Assembly (NCBI GenBank): GCA_025455795.1
Contig: JALOLW010000201.1
Span: 1 to 7,897 of the forward strand
Reading direction: 5' to 3'
Length of the DNA stretch: 7,897 nucleotides
From: Spirosomataceae bacterium
GTDB lineage: Bacteria > Bacteroidota > Bacteroidia > Cytophagales > Spirosomataceae
Positions 1 through 6,800 of this stretch are shown here, piece by piece; position 1 is the first letter of the stretch, and every line of letters starts with the position of its first letter. The notes under the pieces were generated by a model that saw only the letters and a list, made by a program, of their open reading frames with translations, was not told where the DNA came from and made no database searches. A program made the translations under genes and the position numbers.

Positions 1-1326
1 CGGTTCTGTATTTTTCAGATGGAACAGACTTACACGGGTGAAGATGCTCGCCTCAATATCGGACCGAAGGGCTTTACGGGCGAAAAATACGGCGGCAGCA
101 CCTACTGGGACACCGAAGCCTACTGCTTACCGTTTTATTTGGCCACTGCCGACCAGAAAGTAGCAAGAAATCTGCTCGTATATCGCCACAAACACCTCCA
201 AAAAGCCATCGAAAATGCCCAAAATCTGGGTTTTAAAGAAGGGGCAGCCTTGTACCCAATGGTGACCATGACGGGCGAAGAGTGCCACAACGAGTGGGAG
301 ATTACGTTTGAAGAAATCCACCGCAACGGCGCCATTGCTTACGCCATCTACGACTATATCCGCTACACAGGCGACGAGGCGTACCTGGTCGAGTACGGTC
401 TTGACGTGTTGATTGGCATTGCGCGTTTCTGGGCGCAACGCGTCAATTGGTCGGCAGACAAACAAAAATACGTGATGCTCGGCGTAACAGGCCCCAACGA
501 ATACGAAAACAACGTCAATAACAACTGGTACACCAATTACATCGCGGCCTGGTGTTTGAAATATACGATTGATTGTGCCGTAGAGACAGGGCATGCCCTG
601 TCTCTACCGGAGGACGAAATCCAACATTGGCAACACATTGTGGACAACATGTATTTCCCCTACGATGAGCAACGGGGCGTGTTTTTGCAGCAGGACGGGT
701 TTTTAGACAAAGAACTATTGACCGTTCACGACATTGCCGAACATCGCCCCATCAACCAAAAATGGTCGTGGGATAGGATTTTGCGTTCGTGCTTCATCAA
801 GCAAGCCGACGTGCTGCAAGGGTTGTATTTCTTTGAAGATGATTTCAATCTCGACATTCTCCGCCGCAATTTTGACTTCTACGAACCCATGACTGTGCAT
901 GAGTCGTCGCTGTCGCCGTGCGTACACGTGATTTTGGCGGCGCAGCTGGGCTACCAAGAAAAAGCCTACGAAATGTACCTGCGTACCTCCCGCTTGGACT
1001 TGGACGACTACAACAACGACACCGAAGACGGCCTTCACATCACGAGCATGGCAGGGTCGTGGATGTCGGTCATCAAAGGTTTTGCGGGGATGCGCGTGCG
1101 TGAGGGGCAGCTTCATTTTACGCCGTTTTTGCCTTCTCAATGGCGCGGGTACTCGTTCCGCGTGGGCTTCCGTGGGCAAATCGTGAGCGTATCGGTACGC
1201 CCAGCGCAAGTAAGTGTCGAGAACCTATCCGACCGCCCCATAACGCTCATGGTCAATGGCAAAGAAGTGGCGATGGCCGCCCAAGAAACAGCCGTCGTGG
1301 AAGAAAGCCAAGAGGCACTTGTTTAG
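1..1326 (+). CDS. GH65 maltose phosphorylase, C-terminal part (5' end outside window)
   Basis: This enzyme splits maltose with inorganic phosphate into beta-glucose 1-phosphate and glucose, in the cytoplasm. The frame is open from base 1 (it reads RFCIFQ before the Met at 19), and the GH65 core is already under way there, so the Met at 19 is internal and the N-terminal beta-sandwich and start lie upstream. Counting from that Met: LNIGPKGFTGEKYGG at 12-26; MVTMTGEECHNEWEITFEEI at 81-100; GVTGPNEYE at 155-163, with Glu161 (bases 499-501) matching the family general acid; substrate-site KQAD at 261-264; phosphate-loop HESSLSP at 294-300; and GLHITSMAGSW at 338-348. The small C-terminal beta domain then ends at a TAG stop. 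The EECHNEWEITFEEIHRNGAIAYAI stretch favours maltose over trehalose or kojibiose phosphorylase, but substrate is inferred. No beta-phosphoglucomutase follows; if linked, it lies upstream. A long palindrome sits in the codons for residues 188-197. Confidence 0.93.
   Translation, partial: RFCIFQMEQTYTGEDARLNIGPKGFTGEKYGGSTYWDTEAYCLPFYLATADQKVARNLLVYRHKHLQKAIENAQNLGFKEGAALYPMVTMTGEECHNEWEITFEEIHRNGAIAYAIYDYIRYTGDEAYLVEYGLDVLIGIARFWAQRVNWSADKQKYVMLGVTGPNEYENNVNNNWYTNYIAAWCLKYTIDCAVETGHALSLPEDEIQHWQHIVDNMYFPYDEQRGVFLQQDGFLDKELLTVHDIAEHRPINQKWSWDRILRSCFIKQADVLQGLYFFEDDFNLDILRRNFDFYEPMTVHESSLSPCVHVILAAQLGYQEKAYEMYLRTSRLDLDDYNNDTEDGLHITSMAGSWMSVIKGFAGMRVREGQLHFTPFLPSQWRGYSFRVGFRGQIVSVSVRPAQVSVENLSDRPITLMVNGKEVAMAAQETAVVEESQEALV
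580..607. repeat. Perfect 28-base palindrome inside the GH65 coding frame
   Basis: The half-site GTAGAGACAGGGCA (580-593) is followed directly by its exact reverse complement TGCCCTGTCTCTAC (594-607), with no spacer and a GCATGC centre. It is read in frame as part of AVETGHALSLP, in a polar stretch between helices of the phosphorylase catalytic domain, where length variation should be tolerated. The GTAGAGAC...GTCTCTAC ends resemble short dispersed palindromes I recall from cyanobacterial and some Bacteroidota genomes. That it belongs to such a repeat family is inference. Confidence 0.85.
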
Positions 1327-1521
1327 TGTCGTCTATCAAAGTCTGAGATTTTACGTGAAAGCTGGGGACACCAATTCTCCACGCTTTGGGGCGAATCACC
1401 AAGTTGATTTCGGAAAAAGTAGCTTTGTGATGGAAACTAAGCGGCGTTTGAAACTCAAAAACCAAAATCGCAGCAGCGAACACCCTATTTTCACTTGTGT
1501 ACAATTACAATTAAGGAGTTG

Positions 1522-1608
1522 AGCAGAAGTTTTCGGGTGTATCCCCACAAGGGTTCAAAACCCTTGTGGGGCTGAGTGCGACGAATCAAGCCCCCGAAAA
1601 CTTTTGCT
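1522..1608. repeat. Nested inverted repeat (outer arms around an inner hairpin)
   Basis: The outer arms are 1522-1537 (AGCAGAAGTTTTCGGG) and 1593-1608, whose reverse complement matches at 15 of 16 positions. They enclose the 13-base-pair hairpin at 1543-1571. A competing short hairpin pairs AATCAAGC (1584-1591) with GCTTGATT (1606-1613) and would break the outer stem. The element lies between convergent genes, so it may end transcription from both sides, or it may be a dispersed palindromic element. The pairing is read directly; either role is inference. Confidence 0.6.
1543..1571. terminator. Strong hairpin, possible bidirectional terminator
   Basis: CCCCACAAGGGTT (1543-1555) pairs perfectly with AACCCTTGTGGGG (1559-1571) around a 3-base loop, giving a 13-base-pair GC-rich stem. 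It lies about 220 bases after the phosphorylase stop and 56 bases beyond the stop of the propeller gene on the other strand. Neither side has a run of T directly after the stem, so it is not a textbook intrinsic terminator. The position between convergent genes still favours a role in transcript ending or 3'-end protection. Confidence 0.45.
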
Positions 1609-1626
1609 TGATTACTTAATGGTATT

Positions 1627-2793
1627 TTACGGAATCCGTAAATTCCAGTAAACCAGTACATTGAGCGTGGCGCGACCTGCCGCTATCAAGTCCAAGTCGC
1701 CGTCATTGTCCAAATCTGCCGCCAGCAAATCCTCGCAAGCCATCATAATTCGCTCGTCCAGAGGGTGTTCTTGCCACGTTTCGCCAGTGGGGTCTTGGGG
1801 TACAAAAAGCCGTATGCCTACTTTTTTATCGGCGTTGGGATTGCGCCAGCCCGCCGCGATTTGGGCGTAGCCCAGCCCTAAAAAATCGCCCGTCACCACG
1901 GCGTGGCCCTGATTGAATTTCTCGGACAGCACCTTCCTAAAATCTCCGTTGGTTTTAAAAACCACCACTTTGTTGCCGTGCATGGGTTCGATAGTCGCCA
2001 CAAAAGTGTCTTTGTTGGGCAGTACCCCACGGCGCACCTCCCCTACCCCGTAGCCTTTGCCCAGCCACGAGTCGGTAGTTTGCCATTGCCCTTTTTGGTA
2101 CGCCACAATTTTGCCGCCTTCTTTGCTTCCAATGATGATTTTGGTGGCATCGGCATCTTCCCAAACCTCAAAATTGTGCGTTAGGTGTAGCGTGGAGTCC
2201 ACAAGTTGCGTCGTCCACGGTTTGCGCGGGTCTTTGGGTATATTGTAAGCCAGCACTTTGACGCCCTTTCCCTCTCCATTGACGTTGCCCAGCCCGTGCA
2301 GAGGTACCACGATGAGTTGGTATTTATTTTTCTCCACTTTGGCCCAACGCATTCGGTGCGTGGTGATTTCGTGCGGCAGACGCACAGCCTCCCACCGCTG
2401 CGTGGGGTCTTTGGGACGCACCAAATAAAACACCGCGCCCGATTGCGATAAATCGCGGGTTTCGGCGGGGTTCCACATGGCACCCACGGCCACCTCCACA
2501 CGCCCGTCGCCGTCTATGTCGCGGGCGGCAATGCACACATTGTCTTTGGGGGTGAGGTTGGAAGCCATCACGTATTTGCGCCATGAGTTGCCCTCGTTTT
2601 TGTACCAAACAATGTCTTTTTGGTCGGCGAGCAGAATGTCCAGCCGCTTGTCACCGTCAACGTCACCTATCGCCAATCCGTACCCAATATTGATTTGATT
2701 ATCAACGACATCAACCTTGAAAGAAGGCTGTTGGGAGAAAAGAGTCATCGAAAAAAGACTCAGCAAGGCGGAGAATTGGAGTGTTTTTTTCAT
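1627..2793 (-). CDS. Secreted FG-GAP/VCBS-type beta-propeller protein
   Basis: This 388-residue protein is predicted to be exported and to fold as a beta-propeller. I chose the Met at 2793 because it begins a good Sec signal peptide (MKKT, hydrophobic 6-19, likely cleavage after LFS at about residue 20). The frame is open 19 codons further upstream, but that extension is polar and would bury the signal. Calcium-loop-like FG-GAP motifs are visible at 44-54 (DVDGDKRLDIL), 92-104 (DIDGDGRVEVAVG) and 360-373 (DLDNDGDLDLIAAG). Blade-like elements include HRMRW at 146-150, HNFEVW at 206-211 and GHAVVTGDF at 296-304. The GHAV...AGWR...ACEDLLAADL...GRATLNVLVYWN layout reminds me of the propeller part of fungal aldos-2-ulose dehydratase and its bacterial relatives, but no cupin domain is present, so no reaction is claimed. 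The gene diverges from the lysine-rich gene. There is no T9SS sorting tail and no lipobox. Confidence 0.85.
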   Translation of the reverse strand: MKKTLQFSALLSLFSMTLFSQQPSFKVDVVDNQINIGYGLAIGDVDGDKRLDILLADQKDIVWYKNEGNSWRKYVMASNLTPKDNVCIAARDIDGDGRVEVAVGAMWNPAETRDLSQSGAVFYLVRPKDPTQRWEAVRLPHEITTHRMRWAKVEKNKYQLIVVPLHGLGNVNGEGKGVKVLAYNIPKDPRKPWTTQLVDSTLHLTHNFEVWEDADATKIIIGSKEGGKIVAYQKGQWQTTDSWLGKGYGVGEVRRGVLPNKDTFVATIEPMHGNKVVVFKTNGDFRKVLSEKFNQGHAVVTGDFLGLGYAQIAAGWRNPNADKKVGIRLFVPQDPTGETWQEHPLDERIMMACEDLLAADLDNDGDLDLIAAGRATLNVLVYWNLRIP

Positions 2794-2947
2794 TGTGTCT
2801 AATTGTTGGAATTGTGACCCGTACATTGATGCACCGTCTAATCCTTGCAAAAGCAGTAAAAAAATGATTTCTTTACCTTAATGAATCAAATTTTTGCGTT
2901 ACTTTGGACATCAATCATTTACAACCAACCAAAACAGTTTTTTTACA
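2794..2947. promoter_or_regulatory. Divergent intergenic region, probable promoters both ways
   Basis: This 154-base AT-rich gap separates two genes transcribed away from each other, so it should carry both promoters. For the rightward gene a weak match to the Bacteroidota -7 element TAnnTTTG is TTACTTTG at 2899-2906, with TTTA at 2872-2875 standing 23 bases upstream in the -33 position. That would start the transcript near 2913. For the leftward gene only TGCTTTTG on the minus strand around 2844-2851 resembles the -7 box, with no good -33 partner. Neither start codon has a Shine-Dalgarno sequence. Box assignments are tentative. Confidence 0.35.
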
Positions 2948-3589
2948 ATGAAAAATCTTATTGCACTCTTTATCAGTATTTTGTGCCTCGGTATCATCTT
3001 CGACGCCCCCGCCCAAGACGATAAGAAACCTAAGAAAGAAAAGAAAGAGAAAGCCGCCAAAAAAGACGACAAAGCGGATAAAAAAGAAAAAACCGCCAAA
3101 AAAGACGATAAGGCGGATAAAAAAGAAAAAGCTGCCAAGAAAGACGACAAGGCTGACAAAAAAGAAAAAGCCGATAAAAAGGACGATAAAGGGGATAAAA
3201 AAGAAAAAGCCGCCAAAAAAGACGATAAAGCGGACAAAAAAGAAAAAGCCGATAAAAAAGACGACAAGGCGGATAAAAAAGAGAAAACTGCCAAAAAAGA
3301 TGACAAGGCTGACAAAAAAGAAAAGGCTGATAAAGCGGACAAGAAAGACGACAAAAAAGTAACTCAGTCAGACAAAAACCCGCCTGCTGCTCGCCCTGCT
3401 AAGGTAAGCCGCAAAGACGACGACGGCAAAGAGGCCGACATGACTACCCGTCGGAAAGTGGCAGGTGCAGACAAGACCATTGGCAAAGACGACAAAGGCC
3501 GTACCATTTACGAAGGTCCGCGCGGTGGTCAGTACTATATCAACTCCAACGGCAACAAAACGTACTTGAAAGCCGACAATAAATTGTAA
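2948..3589 (+). CDS. Secreted lysine-rich tandem-repeat protein with C-terminal PBCV-type basic adaptor-like domain
   Basis: This is a 213-residue protein of unknown function. I chose the Met at 2948 because it starts a clean Sec signal peptide (MKNLIALFISILCLGIIFDAPAQ, cleavage near 22-23); the frame is open 18 codons upstream, but that part is polar. The Cys at 13 lacks a lipobox, so it is probably not a lipoprotein. Residues 32-122 are seven 13-residue units of the type KKEKAAKKDDKAD, each about +2 net charge, followed by a broken eighth unit to about 137 and a polar linker. The C-terminus (about 177-209) reads GKDDKGRTIYEGPRGGQYYINSNGNKTYL (shown here only as a family match: GR-x-IY-x-GPRGGQYYINS-x-G-x-K-x-Y), which fits the PBCV-specific basic adaptor domain first noted in chlorella viruses. 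Mature product: probably a disordered, polycationic periplasmic or surface protein that could bind acidic polymers, lipopolysaccharide or DNA; this is inference. It is single-gene, with its own terminator at 3620-3657. Confidence 0.85.
   Translation: MKNLIALFISILCLGIIFDAPAQDDKKPKKEKKEKAAKKDDKADKKEKTAKKDDKADKKEKAAKKDDKADKKEKADKKDDKGDKKEKAAKKDDKADKKEKADKKDDKADKKEKTAKKDDKADKKEKADKADKKDDKKVTQSDKNPPAARPAKVSRKDDDGKEADMTTRRKVAGADKTIGKDDKGRTIYEGPRGGQYYINSNGNKTYLKADNKL
3041..3313 (+). repeat. Seven in-frame 39-base tandem repeats
   Basis: Seven consecutive 39-base units encode KKEK(A/T)(A/D)KKDDK(A/G)D, residues 32-122 of the lysine-rich protein. Variation is confined to A/T and A/D at positions 5-6 of the unit and one A-to-G at position 12. 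Synonymous differences (AAA/AAG, GAC/GAT, GCC/GCT/GCG) show the copies are not freshly duplicated. An imperfect partial unit follows to about 3358. Long A-rich runs make copy number prone to slippage. Confidence 0.92.
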
Positions 3590-3619
3590 TACCCTACTCT
3601 CAATCATAGTGCCCAAGTG

Positions 3620-3657
3620 GAAGGCTGCTTCTTGACGAGGCAGCCTTCGCTGTTTTT
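3620..3657 (+). terminator. Intrinsic terminator of the lysine-rich gene
   Basis: GAAGGCTGC (3620-3628) pairs with GCAGCCTTC (3640-3648); the stem extends inward by three more pairs (one G-T), leaving a TTGAC loop. The T tract TGTTTTT at 3651-3657 follows almost at once. The stem starts 30 bases after the TAA stop at 3589, the right position for a rho-independent terminator of the 2948-3589 gene. It also insulates the downstream large gene, which therefore needs its own promoter in the AT-rich 3658-3809 stretch. Confidence 0.85.
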
Positions 3658-3809
3658 AGAGAATAATTTTTTTCGATAAAATTTTCGAGGTCTATGCAGC
3701 GTTTTTACTGAGAAACTCGTATTTGAAAAACAAACAACATAACAAGACGTGCTTGTACGTAGTTGAAATAAGGCACGAAATTTGAAATAGAAGTCTCGAA
3801 TCAAAACCC

Positions 3810-6800
3810 ATGAGAAACCGCCTCCACATATTTTGTCTGTTCATGCTACTTGCCGTCGCAGCGACTACGCAAGCGTGGGGGCAGTTTAGGGTAGGCGGTC
3901 GGTTGTGTATTCCCGACCAAGAGTGTAAAAGTGATTCGGCGAGTTTTGCCGATACGCTGGCTACTTCTACCGCTTGGCAGTGGAATTTTGGAGACCCTGG
4001 CAGTGGGTCTGGAAATATCTCTAACAAAAAGACAACCAAGCACTTATACCGCATCCCCGGTACTTATACAGTATCGCTGGTCAGAACCGTCAATGGCACG
4101 CGCGACAGCGTAGCACGGCAAGTTACGATTGGCGTACCGCCGCCACCCTTTCCCAACTGGAAAACCGATACGATGATTTGTAAAGAGGATTTGGGCAAAC
4201 TTGTCTTGAATCCTTATCCTACCAACGCCCCCGCAGGTGCTACCTACACGTGGTTTCCGCGTGGCGATACGACCCAAACCATGCGCGTGGACACCTCGGG
4301 CTGCTACTCGGTGGAAGTGACGGTGAACGGGTGCAGTTACCAAAACAAAATCAACGTCAAAGTGTGTTTGGAACAAGTCCAGCAGGAAGGGGCCAAGTGG
4401 TTTTTTGGCAGCAACGCGGGGCTTGATTTTCAGGGTGGCAATCCACGCCCTATCACCGACGGCAAACTCAATACGCCCGAAGGTACCTCTTCTATTTCCA
4501 ATTCCAAAGGCCAACTGCTTTTTTACACCGACGGATTGCGCGTCTATGACCGCCTCGGCAACGTCATGGCTACCAAAGGGGGCGACACGACCAAGCTCGC
4601 AGGTAGCCCCAACTCTACCCAATCGGCCTTGATAGTGCCACAGCCCACGTGTCGCGGGTGCGAGTACCTTTATACGATTTTTACTACTTCCGAAATCAAC
4701 GGGCGCAAACAGCTAAGTTACAGCGTGGTGGACATGCGCCGTAACAATGGACGCGGCGAAATCGTCGAGAAAAATATACCCCTCCACGACAATACCACCG
4801 AGCGGATTACTTCTGTTCGCAACGACCGCGACACGACTTACTGGATAGTCACCCACGATTTCAACAGTAACTCATTCCGGGTTTTTCACGCTACCAAAGC
4901 GGGCATCGAAGGGCCGACACTTTATCCACTTGGCGTACCCCACAACACCAACGCCCAAGGAGAAGGCTACATGAAGTTTTCGACCACTGACAGTACTGGC
5001 GCGCGAAAATTGGCCGTGGTTGTTCCCGGCCCCCCGCGCAATATTGTGCAGTTGTTCAATTTCAACGACTCTTCGGGGCGCATCACGGGGCCGCCCGTCA
5101 CCATAGATTTGGGACCTGCCCCGCCCAAAGCCTACGGGGTGGAGTTTTCGGCAGATGGCACCAAAATGTACGTTTCACTGCAAGGCGACGGTATGAATTC
5201 GCTGTCGCGGCTGTGGCAGTTTGACATCAGCCTCCGTGATTCGTCGCGTATTGCTGATTCTAAAATCTTGATTGACAGTTCGGCCACCCAAAAATACGGT
5301 GCGCTCCAAATCGGCTCAGACAGTCGGATTTACTTGGCGATTCAAGACAGTCAGTTTTTGGGGGTTATCAATCGGCCCGATGAAGATTCACAAGACGAAG
5401 TGCGTTTTGTCAAAGATGGTGTTTTTTTGGGTGGTAAAACCAGTCAATTGGGCTTGCCCAACTTCGTCCAAAATTTCACCGAACCCGCCTCTGGGCCTGG
5501 ATTTACGTACCGTGATACTTGTTCCAACGTCGCCACGACTTTCCAAGCCTCGCCCCTCTGCGACCCCATCAAAGATTCATATACTTGGAATTTTGGCGAT
5601 GGCTCGGCACCCGTGACGTCCAATCAGCAGATTCAGATGCACACGTACAAGATGCCTGGCACTTATACCGTGAGTTTGCGATTGGTCAATCGCTGCAAAG
5701 ACACCACCATCACGCAGCGCGTCACCATCATCGCTACCCCCGACCCGATTCGTCTGCGCTCACCCATAGATACCTGTGCCAATAGGCTCGTGCTGGACGC
5801 GGGCGTACAAGCAGAGAGTTATCTTTGGATACGAAACGGCGTACCGATTGGTCGAACTCGAACCCTCACCATCACGCCCAACGGCGGCTCTGGCAACTAC
5901 ATCGTGCGGGCAGCCAACGGCGAAGAAGACCAATGTTTTGTGAGAGGTGGCACTCAAGTCACCATGCGTCAGCCGCCCGCCTACTCGCTGGGGCCCGACA
6001 CGAGCTTGTGCGTAGGCGGTGGCCAGGTAGTGCTAAACGCCAAACCTACTGCCACCAACTGGAACCAATTCAAATGGAGTACGGGCGAAACCACGCAGTT
6101 GATTACAGTCACGCGCCCCGGCACTTACGCAGTACAGGTCACTATCAGGGCAGGTACGCCGCAGGCTTGCGTCAATGAAGATACGATAGCGGTGAGGGCA
6201 TTGCCCAAAGCGCGATTGCAAGCCACGCTTACCCCTCCCACTGGCTGTACCACCCGCGACGGCCAACTGCTCATCAGCGGCGTGAATCCGCCAAGTGGCA
6301 ACTACCAATATGAGTGGTTTACGGCCAACGATATGCCGCTCACGGGCAACGGCAGTACCCTGCCAAGTTTGGCCGAAGGTACGTACAAAGTGCGCGTGCG
6401 AGGAAATCCCAACACCTGCGCCACTGATTCGGCTTTTACGCTGCGGGCCATTCGCACCCTTCGGATGTTGCCTACCATCGTCAATGCCCGATGTACCGTA
6501 CCCAATGCTGGCGCTATCAATCTGACCGCTACGGCAGGCACACCGCGTACTTACGCTTGGACCAACACCGCAGGAATGCCCATTGGGACCAACGCCGCTT
6601 TGCTCAACAACTTACTGCCCGGCAAATACAACGTCAAAGTAACCGACGCGGGCGGTTGTGATACGACTTTGCGCGATATTACGGTGGGTATCACGCCCGA
6701 AAGATTTTTGGAACTTGGCCCCGAACGCCGCAAATGCGTAGGCGATACGGTTATTTTAGTGCCTACTTTGCCCAATATCGCGGGCAATCGCTTCCAATGG

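Larger units (their letters stand above)
1327..1626. other. Gene-free spacer between two convergent genes
   Basis: These 300 bases separate the ends of the phosphorylase (+) and the propeller gene (-). The left part (1327-1521) shows no convincing gene. Open frames on both strands run through it, but they overlap the phosphorylase end, lack recognisable motifs and have no good start. The right part (1522-1613) is dominated by inverted repeats, listed separately. No tRNA-like or riboswitch-like fold was recognised. Confidence 0.6.

Noticed and set aside
1253..1522. Overlapping small open frames on both strands after the phosphorylase
   Set aside because: They start inside the phosphorylase gene in other frames, show no family motif and have no ribosome-site or promoter support. 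They may be chance frames or remnants of a spacer repeat.
2911..3362. Long open frames on both strands across the lysine-rich repeat (Ser/Phe/Leu-rich on the minus strand, Lys/Arg-rich in another plus frame)
   Set aside because: They are by-products of a low-complexity A-rich repeat whose period is a multiple of three, so no stops arise in other frames. They lack signals, plausible starts or domains, while the chosen frame has a signal peptide and a recognisable C-terminal domain.
3753..3784. Promoter candidate for the large gene: TTG at 3753 and GAAATTTG at 3777-3784
   Set aside because: Only a partial match to TAnnTTTG in a very AT-rich stretch where such matches are expected. A promoter is probably somewhere in 3658-3809, but this sequence alone does not fix it.
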